Part shown: positions 34,800 through 46,867 of the stretch, in pieces
Position numbering within the stretch: position 1 is the first letter of the stretch
Layout: each line of letters begins with the position of its first letter
Assembly (NCBI GenBank): GCA_032821775.1
Contig: JAVLRN010000004.1
Span: 2,480,001 to 2,544,000 of the forward strand
Length of the DNA: 64,000 nucleotides
Reading direction: 5' to 3'
Source: Sanguinoderma infundibulare
Taxonomy: Eukaryota > Basidiomycota > Agaricomycetes > Polyporales > Polyporaceae
The notes under the pieces: generated by a model
Told to the model about the DNA's origin: nothing
Seen by the model: only the letters and a program-made list of their open reading frames with translations
Database searches by the model: none
Program-made: the position numbers and the translations under genes

Positions 34800-35316
34800 T
34801 GCGACTGTATTCCGGAGACCGTCAGCGAGACCGTCTTTCGAGCTCAGATCTCTTCCTTATTAAGTAGATAGGACTTTTCCACGCCACACCCCCCTCGGTG
34901 CAGACCTCTTGGGCGTGTACTGTGAAGCGCAACTTCAAGTTCGGTACGTTCCTCAGCATGATGCTGTTCTCGGCGCGGACTGGTGTGGGGTGACGGGGTT
35001 TTGTGATGGTTATCACTTTGTGTCGGACCCCGAGAGTATTCGAATACTCGGTATAATACATGCTCGAACGCTGTTCATGCATCATGACCAAACGGTATCT
35101 GCCGCTCGCCAAGCCGCCGGCTTATTGCGACCGCAGTGGGGGGAGATAGCACATAGATGGCTTACTAAGCGCGGAGGATGGGCGCTCGGAGGCGGAGACT
35201 GGGGACTGGGACTGGATGGGTCGCTTTCGCAGCTTCGAGCTGCACGACGCCCGCCATGTAATCAACGGCACAATGCACAAGCCACTTTTCTTGATACCAC
35301 CACCATCGCCACCAAA
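34800..35316. other. Divergent promoter region HIS2 / Zn2Cys6 factor
   Basis: This is 517 bp between start codons of opposite strands. I looked for a Gcn4-type TGACTC site, which would fit amino-acid control of HIS2, and did not find a clear one. No TATA box is convincing. Confidence 0.4.
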
Positions 35317-38251
35317 ATGGCCAACTCGGATGACACCGCTAACTCCGTGGCTACCTCAGGTACGGGCAGAGTCAAGCAGACCAGGCGACGGCAGAGGTTG
35401 AGCTGTGTCGAATGCACCCGAAGAAGGCAGGTCAGTGCTGCTATTTCCTATGTCCGATCCCCAACACACCTCCCTGTCTCACACTCTCAAATCACTATTA
35501 TTCGTTCCCAACGCTGACTACTCCCTTCACAGAAGTGCGACAGGCAGATTCCCTGCAGTCTCTGTGTCTCCCGTGGCATTCCCCACCTGTGCAGATGGGA
35601 ACCAATCCTCGCTCGTCCCCCTCCTCAGCGTCCGCCTGATGGTGCCCCTATGGTTGCACAGCAGCAAAGCACGATTGCTGCCTTGACTGCACGCATCGCA
35701 GCTCTTGAGGAAACAGTTCTCAAACAGAATCTTCAGCTAGCTTGGGGTGGCACCATCGACATAGTTACTCCAGGAACCGCGTCCGCAAGCTCCACAGAAT
35801 CTCACGAATCCCCTCTCCCTGAAAGCACCGGTGCAACCGGCCCCCAGGAAATATCCGACGACGCTCGCCCATCAACGATTGTCGGGCCTGATCCCCCAAC
35901 ACCAGACTCCGACTCCTCCGATGATCATTCCAGATCCCTAGGATCCCGAACCAAGCCTGCCTTCTCTCGCGTCGATGTCGAGGTCCAGCTCGCTGCTGCC
36001 AAGATGGCTCAACTTACTCTCGCTCCCCCCAACGAGTATGTAGGCGGCGGCACCATTCTTTGTGCAATCCACAAGGTCCGCCGTCTTCCTTCCACTATTC
36101 CTCATAACTATAACTTTCTCAATATGTCCTCAGCTCGGAGGTGCCGACACGTTTCGATACCCCTACGCACGTTCAGGTCCTATGACCTTGAATATCCCCC
36201 TTTGTCCCGACAACAATCCTCTCACTACCCCAATATCCTTCATCGTTTCTGGCCTCCCTCCTCGTGAAACGGTTCACATCATGATCGAGGCCTACTTCCA
36301 AGAACGTAACTGGAAGTTTGGTATTCCAGAACGCTGGTTCAAAAGCGCATGCCAGCAGATGTGGAACCACCTCGACACTCAATGTCCCGGCCGCATATGT
36401 CGAGCAGCCGGAGGCTGTTCCCGTTGCGTGCTCGAGCTCAACCCTCACTGGCTCGCCCTCCTCTTCGCCGTACTTGCCCTCGCGCCGCACAAACCTACGG
36501 GACTTAACTCCAAGACCTTTTTCATTAAGGCTCTCGAAGCGCGCCGGCTGGTTGAGGACATCATGTTGGCTTCTCCCCGATACTCTTTCGCTCCTTCCCA
36601 ATACGTAGTCCATGGCGTTTCACTGAGCTGCATCGGTGCGGCCTTGATGGCCTCCTGGCTTTCAGACCATGGTCGGATCAGCGACGCGTGGAAGTTGGCA
36701 GGCAGTGCGATAAGGCAGGCGCAGGCCGTCGGCCTTCATCGGGACCCGACCTGGCATAGATGGGAGAAGATGGACGCGCAGGAATGCGAGCTGCGCGTGC
36801 TCGCCTGGTGGTACCTCATCATATCTGATAGGTAGGTTCACATACACCATTGGCCACATATGTGTTAATAATTTGTCAACCGTAAGAATCTACTCGTTGA
36901 TTCTTGGGAGACCTACCATGGCGAGCCAAGACACTTTCGACGTCAAGCTCGTTCCGGGCGCTGTGCATGGCGATGGGTCACCAAACCCTTACATGCACTT
37001 CCAACAATCATTCATCGCGCTCATGCAACTCGTTGAATCATTGGTTATGTCAAAGGTTAGCACCGCACAGTCAACTAGTTCTCTTTCTAATAAGTACTTC
37101 CCCAGTGTCTCGGGATGGCACTTAAATCCTACGCCTCGGTTCTAGAGATGGACAAGAAGTTCAAACTTTGGTACTCAAAGCTCCACCCTGCCCTCGACTG
37201 GCGCCGACCACACACAATGCCCAACAACCCGTCCGCGTACGAACGCAGTGTGGCCTACCAGAGACACATGTCTGCCGCGTTCTACCTTGGCGGTCTCATG
37301 AACTTGCACCGGCCGTACCTCCAGCAAGCGCCCCCGGTCCTCCCACCTCCATGGTCCGTCTCTGGTGCTGGCTCTAGCACTGGCAGCTTCGTGCTCAACC
37401 CCAGCCGCGAGCGCTGTATCGAGACCGCCATGGAGCTCGTTCGCGTCCTCTGCGACGCGCGCGAGGAGGCCGCGCAGTTGGGGATCGAGCCGCAGGTCCC
37501 CTTCGTCCTCTTCCACTACGCCTACTTCGTCTTCGACGGCGCCGTCGCGCTCGTTGATGCGCTCTCGCAGGACCCGCCGCACCCGAAGGCGGAAGAGTGC
37601 CTGGACCTGATCTATCGCGCCATGGAGATGCTGGCTGCCGTGAAGGAGGCGCATAGGGACACGACGGACGGTGAGGCGGACACGGCGTCGCGCGCGGTCA
37701 CGATCCTCGCGGCGCTGCGCAAGGCGGGCAAATGGGACGAGAGGTTCTGGAAGAAGGACGGGCGCGCACCTCCGCCCACATGCGACGTGGGCACGACCGA
37801 CCCCCCCTCGGCGTCGAGCGGGACCGCCACGGAGCAGCCTTCGTCTGGTTCTTACGGACTCGGAGCTTTCGCGCTTGGGAATACGCCGTTCAACTCGACG
37901 CAGTCGCAGTTTTGCAACGCCGCTTTTCCTCCACACGCTTCTGCTTCTGCGTCGATACCGTTCATAACCACGGAGCGACGTCACGCGTCGTCGATCTCCT
38001 CATTTTCCGGTCCCACCAATGTCCAGACCGCGCCAGTGACGCCGAGGCAGTATGGAAACCCGCGGGATCTCGGGGTAGGGATGTCTCTGATGGCACCGCC
38101 CATGGACTTTAGTACATCCAGGGGAGCAGCCACGCAGAGCATGATGATGCCATTCGACATGTTGCAGAACAGCGAGAACGACATAGACTGGGGGGCGGTG
38201 ATGGGTTCGGTCGGCGACACGAGCGTCGGGGGGAATTGGTTCATTGGTTGA
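35317..38251 (+). CDS. Zn2Cys6 fungal transcription factor
   Basis: Nuclear sequence-specific regulator. The zinc cluster is LSCVECTRRRQ followed, after an intron within the cluster, by KCDRQIPCSLC and a last Cys at HLC. The spacing is CX2CX6CX5CX2CX8C, within the family range, and the basic VKQTRRRQR precedes it. A short heptad region (AALTARIAALEETVL) could dimerise. After an acidic Ser/Pro linker comes the fungal-specific middle homology region: FIVSGLPPRETVHIMIEAYF, SCIGAALMASWLSD, AVGLHRDPTWHRW, ELRVLAWWYLIISDR and ILGRPTMAS. The C-terminus is Ser/Met-rich, a likely activation segment, and ends GGNWFIG. It has several introns, about 870-890 residues and start MANSDDTANS. Its stop is only about 94 bp from the convergent alcohol-oxidase-like gene. 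Its targets are unknown. Confidence 0.9.
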
Positions 38252-38345
38252 GCGTGATGATTTCGTGTCTGTACAGATTCCGATATATATGTCTAGCATA
38301 CGATCCGTCCCTTCTTGGTCACTTCAGAGTTCTAATCCCCGCGTC

Positions 38346-41047
38346 TCAAACGCGGTCCACGGGGATGCCGAGATCTTCTGCGACGAGGATCGCAGCCTTC
38401 TCGGCGATCACGAGAGCAGTCGAGTACGTGTTCTGTGAAAGGCCTAAGCTTTTTGGTAACAGCGTTGAAGAAAATTGGTGCACTTACCGCCGCGACATTG
38501 CTCGGCGCGATGGACATGTCTGCCATGCGCGACATTTCGTTAGCACATCGTTGAGGGCGGGTAGCGAGGTCCGAGAACTTACCAACGACCTTGAGCCCCT
38601 GCACACCGTACACATTGAGGCGCGAGTCGACGACGCCACCCTTCTCGCGGCTCTTCATCGCACACGTTCCAAGCTACGGTTTCAGGGAGGTGCGTGTGTT
38701 AGCAGCGGAGAACACGTGTACACTGCCAACGGGCAGGGACGAAAAAAAACATACCGAATGCCACGTGGTCTGAACCGTCTTCCGGATCCACTCTTCGATA
38801 GCCTTCTCATCCTCGGCCGTGTACTCCAGGTTGGGAGCGGAGATGGGGACGGGCCCGTCGCGCAGCTTGGCCGCCGCTTGGCTGTTCTCGCTGAAGGCGG
38901 GGTGCGCGCCGACGATCTCGCCGCGGTATGAGGCCATCCTCCGACCGAACTCGCGCGACATCTTGTACCCCCACTTGTGGAGGGCCATGTCGGACGGGCT
39001 GTGGTTCGTTGGTAAGCATCACGAAAGCCACGAGTGTGGTCGTAAGAGGGGAAACGACCTACCAGTCGAGGTAGCCAGGGTGGAAGTCGAGGGGCGCAGC
39101 GGGGTCCTCTCCCGACGTGACGTGCAGGAAGCCGACCGACTCTGGGTGCTCGAGGTACCACGGGACACACGAAGACTTGGTCCCGGGGATATCTCCGCGG
39201 TCGCCGAGGAAGCTGTGGCATGGCAAACCATCTCGGGTCAGCCTAGCGTATGGTCGGAAGCTCGCAGTGGCACGTACACGGCGATCAGACCGAACCACAT
39301 CACAGCCTTGTCGGGAGCGTTAGCATAGTACTCGAGCCAGCGCTTGCGGAAGTCGTCGCCGATGACGGCGAGTTCGGCCTCGGACGGGCGCAGCTTTCCG
39401 CCCGCATCGAGGCCGCTGTGTGTCGGACGAAGTCAGCATGATGGAGGATTCGAAACAAGTTGACATGGCTTACTTGTGAGCAATCAGACCGTCCCGCGTC
39501 TTCTCCCACTGGGCTAACCACTCTGACAACGGATGGGGTCAGTCCGCGCAACGGGAAGATCATCGAAACGCCCACTCTTGAGCTCCGCCTCGTCGCCTTT
39601 GACGACGCCATCCAGGGTGTCTACGTCCTCCGCAATGACGTAGGGGGCGAAGACGACTTGGTGGTCTGAACGAGATGTATGGTTAGCTTACGAAACGTGC
39701 AATGGCTCCGGGGGACAAACCGTGGTGGTTCTCGCCAACTCCAGGAAGATCAACCACCTGCTTAACGCCGACCTTGTCCAGCACCGCCTTGGCGCCAATG
39801 CCCGAACGCTCGAGGATCGCAGGAGAGCTAAGGGTGCCTGCGGAAACAACCACGAGCCTGCGTGCGGTCGCCGTCAGGACTTCCTGGCTGTCGTTCGGAC
39901 GGAAGCTCTTGTTAGGAACGTATTCGATGCCAGTCGCCCGTCCATCCCTAAGCACGCAAAGCAGATTAATTCCCTGAAAGTCCGTCTGGAGCACGTTAAT
40001 TATATGACAACTTACTTGACAATGACACGCTTGACGTAATATCCGGTCACGAGCTTGATGTTCTTGAAATTCTTGTTGTAGAAGTAATGGTGGGCAACGT
40101 CTGAGCGAGTTCCCGTCTCGGCATCGATCCATCTGTTGTCAACGTGCAGTCAGTAATGCCTCAGATTCTGCAACACTAGCAAATTTACTTCTGCCATTGC
40201 TGGAAGGAAACGCGTTGATCAGCTGAGGGACAAAAGTAAAGAGAGAGGGGTTGGGAGACATACTCCAAATTTGTTGATCTCGTACAAAGCGTTTGGATCG
40301 TCGATCCTGCCTCGCGTCTTGTCGTACTGAACAGCCACGTCGAGGAAGTCCTTGGCGACGGGCATCAAACCACTGCCGTAGGACACCTTCAACGGGCCGG
40401 AATAACCGTGCGTAGGCAGCCCCGGCGCAATCTGGTATGTCTCGGACTGGCGGGGCAAATGGGGGACAAGATGAGTGGGAAAGCAGATGGGGCAAGACAA
40501 GAGGTAGCAAGAGGGCGTACCTTACGGAGGAACGGAAGAAGATCGGTCGAGCTCCAACCGCTGTTTCCGTGAACGGTCGCCCAGTCGTCGTAGTCCGACG
40601 CTGCTGCGCGGGTGTACATGGTGACTGGTGATGGAATGAAAGATACCATGCGTCGGTGAGGGAACGATGAAGGGAAGAGAGAAGTGAGGAGGACGTACAG
40701 TTTATGCTAGAACTCCCGCCTACGCATTGGCCGATTGGTACGAGGGGGGCACGGCCACCAAGGGCCGGGCTCTCGCGGCCAACATGGTACTTGACGGTCG
40801 TGGTGTCTGGCCGGAGGTGGTAGGGGTAGTGGACGGGCTGAACATGCATGGGGTCATCGCGAGTGGGTGGACCGGCCTCTACGACGAGGATGCTGAGCGA
40901 TGGGTCGGCGGTGGCCAATCTGCTAGCAAGGACGAGTGCGCAGGTTCCGCCTGTGAAACGAGCCTCAGTTAGAGTCAAGAAAAGACGAATATTACATCAG
41001 GCAGACGCACCGCCGGCAACAACGATATCGAAGGTGTCTTGAGACAT
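38346..41047 (-). CDS. Alcohol-oxidase-like GMC oxidoreductase (FAD, AA3 family)
   Basis: FAD-dependent oxidase of the glucose-methanol-choline family, closest in pattern to fungal alcohol (methanol) oxidases: it turns primary alcohols into aldehydes and makes H2O2. The start MSQDTFDIVVAGGG is the FAD Rossmann turn, split by an intron, then LVLASRLA. GMC signature 1 is IGQCVGGSSSIN. Then come RAAASDYDDWATVHGNSGW, the second signature LSSPAILERSGIGA, and the catalytic WHS/LGTCAMK near 38640-38770. The end reads NTYSTALVIAEKAA and DLGIPVDRV. There are about a dozen exons. The protein lacks an SKL-like tail, so no peroxisomal signal of type 1 is visible. A mutated second copy follows at 42575-45251. 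In wood-decay fungi such enzymes handle lignin-derived methanol, and that role is inferred here. Confidence 0.9.
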
Positions 41048-42059
41048 GGCGTAAGAATCGGGGAGGCAGTGACAGACGGCAAAGGCCAAGGATGTCTGAG
41101 AGATTGCATTGTCGGACGAGGCTGCTTTATAGTATTTGAAGGAACCGAGTCCACGCGATCATTCTGTTTGGGGTCACTCCGTTGGCGAACGCATCGATTG
41201 CTGCGGGTCGTGTAGCAACTCAGGCGTAACCATTAGGGTCGGTTCCGGGACAATGGTGGCACCGCGGGGTAGTCTGGTGATGTTTGATCGCCTCAGACTC
41301 CGTGGAGTCCACGTCGTTGTTGGCCGGATGCCGCATGGCTGCTACGAGCAATGCGTGTGTCGGGGCATAGTGACCGATCGACTGATGGAGGCGGCGCGGA
41401 CAAGCAACCGTTGTGGGAAGTGCCCTGGCAGTGGCATGTCAGAGGTCTATAGCCACACGTCCCAACCCCTGACAGTCTCGGTATGAAACATAGGCCACCC
41501 CGGCGGACATGCCAAATGGTGCATTAATGAAATGGGCGTCTCCTGACACGGTCAGTGACATATTCAAGCGCATTCACCGCTCGAGTGTCACAAAATCCCG
41601 CCGTACTAGAAGCGGAGGAGCAAGGGAGATGGACGGAAGGAAGTCGAGGTGGCCATCGATTCGAGACCGTTGCATTTGCTTCCGCATGGCCGTCGGACTT
41701 GCAGTCGGATGATACGTTTACCCCTCCGCGTGGCCCGCCTATCCTTATATACTGTACGCCCAGCCGTCGCCCTGATCGAATACGATTGAATACGTCGAGG
41801 CTCATAATCCTATCTTCCTGTTCCTGCCTGTCATCATCATGCCCCCTTCTTCTCAAGTCTAGTGCTTACATTAACAAACAGCGGCCCTCCTCTATCATGT
41901 ACACCAAGCACTAACCCGGATACCATCATATTAGATACACCTGTACTAGTCCAACTCGGCAGAAACTCACGCGAGTGTACATGTATATCGGAACGGATGC
42001 ATTTTTTTTCCGGTGTTCCAGCCCGTTCAGGCCCCTATGGACCATCATATTCTAATATT
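41048..42059. other. Intergenic upstream of the alcohol-oxidase-like gene
   Basis: About 1 kb. A TATATA-like string near 41740 (CCTTATATACTG, plus strand) has no gene of matching orientation close by. Open frames on both strands are short and mutually overlapping. No gene is supported. Confidence 0.45.
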
Positions 42060-42455
42060 TCACGCGAAACTCATCGACCCCGAATTCGTCTGCCGTGAAC
42101 CTAACCAACGCAAGACAGGCCTCGACGAGTTCTGCGTACGTCGACGGGCTGGACATGGCACGCTTACCAAGTCAGCGTACTCGCTGGCCGAGACACGTCG
42201 CAATCTTCCTGGACCGTTGGCAAATGCAACTAGGCAAGCAACCAGGGTTGCAACCGGACGGGGAGTATGCCTAGCCGTCCATGGCGTGAGTTTCAGGTGA
42301 GCGCCTTTGTGATTAGAGGAGAACAAACGCACAACGTACCCCACCTCGCAGCCAAGTGTCATTGAGAATGTTGGGAAGACAATGTAGTCGGTGTTCTGCC
42401 GGTGAATGGGCTCAACATTGACCGAGCGGAAAGAGCTCCCGAAAAATACGTTCAT
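42060..42455 (-). CDS. Uncharacterised open frame, possibly a gene fragment
   Basis: A 131-codon minus-strand open frame. Its first third (MNVFFGSSFRSVNVEPIHR, then DYIVFPTFSMTLGCEVG) has protein-like composition and is followed by a GTACGT donor-like string. The rest is Arg/Ala/Pro-rich and less protein-like. I recognise no family. It could be an exon of a small gene or a relic lying behind the oxidase pseudogene. Confidence 0.2.
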   Translation of the reverse strand: MNVFFGSSFRSVNVEPIHRQNTDYIVFPTFSMTLGCEVGYVVRLFSSNHKGAHLKLTPWTARHTPRPVATLVACLVAFANGPGRLRRVSASEYADLVSVPCPARRRTQNSSRPVLRWLGSRQTNSGSMSFA

Positions 42456-42574
42456 CTGTTAGCACACCGGCAGTGCGCTCATTGGACGAGCCTCGAGACT
42501 TACGCCTGTACAGAATACATTATACCGCTATTAGTACATGGGTCATAAGGCCTGCAAAATCCAGATCCAAAGAG

Positions 42575-45251
42575 CTAGCAGACGTTCATAGGGATGCCAA
42601 GCTCTTCTGCTATGAGCATTGCAGCCTTCTCGCCGATAACGACCGCAGTCGAGTAGGTATTCTGCCAGGATCATCCGGCTGTGAGGCCCGCCATTACATG
42701 CCAGGAGAAACTCGAGACACTTACCACAGCGACATTGCTTGGACAGATGGACATATCTTACGACCCGTCAACATGCCGTCTCGACGGTGAAATAATCGAG
42801 GGCCCACCAGCCACCTTCAGTCCGCCCACACCATATACGTCAAGGCGCGAGTTGACGACTCCGCCCTTCTCACCGCTCTTCATGGCGCACGTTCCAAGCT
42901 AAGAGTTTCCTAAGTGGCAGAATGTATATCCCATCAAGGACTTAAACCTTGCCGAGTGCCATGCGGTCGCAACGGATTGTCGAATGTAATCCTCAAGCGC
43001 CTTCTCGTCCCCGTCCGTGTACTCCAACTGCGGCTCCGAAATCGGGACGGGTCCATCGTACGAGCCGCGACCTGGCTCGTTTTGCTGAAAACCGGGTGGC
43101 CCCCAACGACTTCGCCTTGATACGACGGCATACGTCTAGCGAATTCACGCGACAACTTATACCCCCCTTTGTGCACGGTCATGTCTTCTGGGTTGTACGT
43201 AAAAGTCATGACACGAGCTGATGAAAGCACGCATCACTAGCAGGAAATTGCCCAAGGGAAACCGGTCCTACCTGTCTAGGTACCCGGGATGGAGGTCGAG
43301 CGGGGCGTCGACGTTATCGCTGGACGTGATGTGAAGGCGGCCGATGGACGTGGGGTGCTCGAGGTACCACCCGATATAGCATATGATTTGTCTACGGGCA
43401 CCTTGGAGCGGTCGTCGAGATAGCTTGAGCATAGCGAGGGTTGCAGTCAGCCTGACGTATCTAGCAAAGTATGACGTGAGGCAGACGTACAGAGCAAGCA
43501 AGCCGAACCACATCACCGGTTTGTCGGGAGAGGGCAGATAGTACTCGAGCCATCGTCTGCGGAACGCATTTCCTATGAGGTCGAGATCGTCCTCAGATGG
43601 GCGTAGCTTCCCGCCAGCATCGAGTCCGCTGCGCGGCCGCCAATCAGGTTCGCAACACATTGACAACGTGTGGACAAGACTAACTTATGAGCCATCAGAC
43701 CGTCCCCTGCTTCTCCCATTGCGCGCCCCACCCTGGAAACATATTGAGTTCGACAAGAGTGCAAGCGATCCCAGTGGCCGGAGAGCCTACTCTGGAGCTC
43801 TGCCTCGTCGTTTGTCGCGATCCCATCCAACGTGTCCACCTCCTTCGGGATGACGTAGGGGGGGAACATAACCTAATGGTCTGTGAACCCGAAGGAGTTG
43901 TATTAGCTCCCCGCTGTACACCGCTTCCTCAGGGCAAACCTTGATAATTTTCACCGATCCCAGGAAGGTCGACGATTTGTTCGATGCCAACCTTGTCGAG
44001 CACGTCCTTGTCGCCGATACCCGGACGCTCGAGGATCGCAGATGATCCAAAAGTCCCTGCAGAAAGAACCACGAGCCGCTGCGCCTCCGCCGTAACGACT
44101 TCCTCTGGAGCGTCTGGGTGGAAACGTTTGTTCGGGACGTATTCTATAGCAGTTGCCCGCCCCGCCCCTGACGGCGTAATACTGTTAACTGGACATTGCC
44201 TGCACGTCATCCCACAGTGCAGGGCCACTTACTTGATGATGACACGCTTTACGTGGAACGCGGGTCAGAATCTTCACGTTCTTGAGATCCTTGTGATAGA
44301 TATAGTGATGGGCAACGTCAGAACGAGTCCCGTCTTGGAATCGATCCATCCATTATCAGAGTGCTGTAAGCAATAGGTCCGAATTCTCAATGCCGGTAGA
44401 TTGTACTGGTGCCATCTCTGCGGGCTATACAATCATAAGCGAAGTGGCGGAAGGGGGCAACGGTGAGGGACTTACTCCATATTTGTTGATCTCGAACAGA
44501 CCGTTGATATCGTCCGTGGACCCTCGGGCCTTGTCATACTGAGCGGCTACGTCAAGGAAGTCCTTGCTGACCTCCGTAAACGTGCCGCCATACGACACTT
44601 TCAGCAGACCTGAGTAACCATGCGTGGGTTGACCTGGCGCTACCTCGTACGTCTCGCACTAGCCGATGTAGCGGGAACAACATGAGTGGCAAAGCAAAGG
44701 TGGAAGGTAAAGCGGCATAGCATACCTTGCGGAGGAGCGGGAGAAAGTCCGCCGAGCTTCATCCTTGGTTCCCAAGAACCGTCGCCCAATCGTCGTAATC
44801 TGAGGCCGCCGCACGGACTACTCAAAGGGATATGAACTGGTTCCTAAGCGACATGACTTGTTGAGATAAATGTGAATGAAGTAAGGCGCACAGTCGATGC
44901 TGGAGCCGCCACCCAAGCATTGCCCGGCCGGTACGACAGGAGCACGGCCCCCTAGCGCGGCGCTCTCCCTGCCGACGTGGAACTTGATAGTTGTGCTGTC
45001 TGGTCGGAGGTGGTGGAGATATCACGCTGGCTGAATGGGCAGCGGGTCGTCGCGGGTGCGTAGGCCGGCTTCTAAGAGTGAATGCTGAGCGATGGGTCGT
45101 CGGTGGCCAACCTGCTAGCGAGGACGAGACCGCTGGTACGACCTGCAAGCGTCGCCATTATCAGCAAGGGTTAGGAACAAATGGAGACGGGGGCTCAGCA
45201 TGGGGAAAACACACCTCTGGCTATAATAACGTCAAACGTGCGTATGGACAT
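42575..45251 (-). pseudogene. Decayed duplicate of the alcohol-oxidase-like GMC gene
   Basis: A full-length relative of the gene at 38346-41047, in the same orientation, with equivalent exons in order from MSIRTFDVIIARG (45251) to AEELGIPMNVC (stop at 42575). It is disabled at several points. In the early exon a one-base deletion after LATDDPSLSI (near 45073) puts the frame out. A TGG Trp codon of the DDWA..GW block has become TGA at 44759-44761. A net four-base deletion near 43056-43062 shifts the frame ahead of the PQLEYTDGDEKALEDY exon. The FAD-binding GGG turn also begins Arg-Gly instead of Gly-Gly. Recognisable intact pieces include GRESAALGGRAPVVP, LGTCAMKSGEKGGVV and NTYSTAVVIGEKAAM. 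It is read as a tandem duplicate that lost function. A sequencing error cannot explain all the lesions. Confidence 0.85.
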
Positions 45252-46867
45252 TGTGTGTAATAATGTGGAGAAGGTCTGGTCAGTGGGAATTAATCGAAGC
45301 GGAAGAGAAATCCTCGAGGATTCCTGGATCGAGCAACTCTTATAGGTGTCGTGTCTTCGCTGGAAAAGAGCCCGAAGACATATCGCCGAAATGATATCCC
45401 GGCTAAGCATCTGGCGACAGGTTTTCTCGCGCTGGACGTTGTTTGGCTGTTGTCATATGGCTAGTTAGAGACGGGAACACAACATGATTTAAGCGTGAAG
45501 CGCACCTAGTAGTCTCATACCAAGCCCACCCATGTGTTAGCGGTGGACAATGACACTGGATACCTGAGAGGGTCTTTGTCGAACACGTTAACCTGGCACA
45601 TCTGAACATGACCATATCACTCAAACATGTGGATATCACGGTTCGGAACTTCACACGGGAAACCGGCTATGCTGCCACACCCGCGCTCCACGCACAATGT
45701 ATTGATTTTGGGTTGTCATAGACCGTCACCAATTGAGTAGTTTTGCGCGTTTCGTTGTTGTGGTATGATGCTTGTGAGAATGGATGGCGCCCGAAGGCGG
45801 CGAGATGACTTCTGGACGGTTCTTGAATTCGGCAATCGGAAAGAAGGTGTGTGGCTTCTACGAAACAAGACGAAGGACAGAATTCAAGGAGCTCGTTTTC
45901 CACGGTGAATACAGGCGAGATAAGAACGGACTAACTTACGTGGATTGCAGGGCCACGAGGAGACATGCAGTAACAGATGCTGACCACCGGACATCTTTCG
46001 GGCATGGAGCGTCGTACCCTAGAATTGTAGACTCGTAGTCTGTTTTGCACGTCTACTAGCATGTTTCCTGTCAGACCCTTTGACTGCAAGGTTTATTTTT
46101 CTAGTAAGAACGCAGGACAGGGAGTACTGTTGACTGTGGGAGAAGACGGGTGAGGACAAGACACCACGGAACGTCGCTCTCAATGTTGCCTGAAACAGAG
46201 TTTCGCTAACAAGAGCTCTATCTGACACTGAGCAAGGCGTCCGGCCGCTATCGATAGAAATGCCTGCCTCCAAGATGATATGATTGAGTACTTGCGACAA
46301 CTCGTCTTGTTTGATAACAACTCACACATACTACAAGGAATTCCGACAGGCGTATCCACCTCATATGGAAACGTAGCATCCTGGCACGGGTAGGGGGTAG
46401 GAAAAGAACGCGCGGCGAAGCCGGTTTGCATCGAACGTGGGGCGGATTTACTATCATGACGTTACAGCAGGCGTACTCTGTGTGCTCGACCTCCACCGTC
46501 GTGATCGAATTCAAGCTATAGCCTTGGCCCTTCCTGACGCATTACCAGCAGGCGAAGAGAGACACCAGGAGTACAAGTACGGTGGGGGAGAGGCCGGGCA
46601 AGGCAGGGATGGCGGACAAGTCGGGCGTGGGTACCGTCGACGTCGGTCGTGTGGCCACTGCGGCGGGAGCCTTAAGCGCGATATGATGGGCTATAGCGTC
46701 GGAGTGAGAAAGATTATAAGCAGTTGTAAGGTCGACTATAGCGGGATTAGAGGGTTATTAACCAGTTATTGTTGGCCGGCCTGGAGCCTGTGAATGGGCT
46801 TGGCTGTTTCGTTTGTCGACCTCCCTGCACTTCCTCGTCTCCGCCCTCGCGGACGTCGTCGACAGCG
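45252..46867. other. Long intergenic region before the kinase gene
   Basis: About 1.6 kb between the divergent pseudogene start and the kinase start. Open frames of 70-118 codons occur on both strands without recognisable motifs or splice structure. A TATAAG string near 46715 is about 150 bp before the kinase ATG. No gene is supported. Confidence 0.45.

Noticed and set aside
42575..45251. Reading the second GMC copy as a functional gene
   Set aside because: A nonsense codon plus at least two frameshifts occur inside exons, and ordinary splice choices cannot bypass all of them while keeping the conserved blocks.
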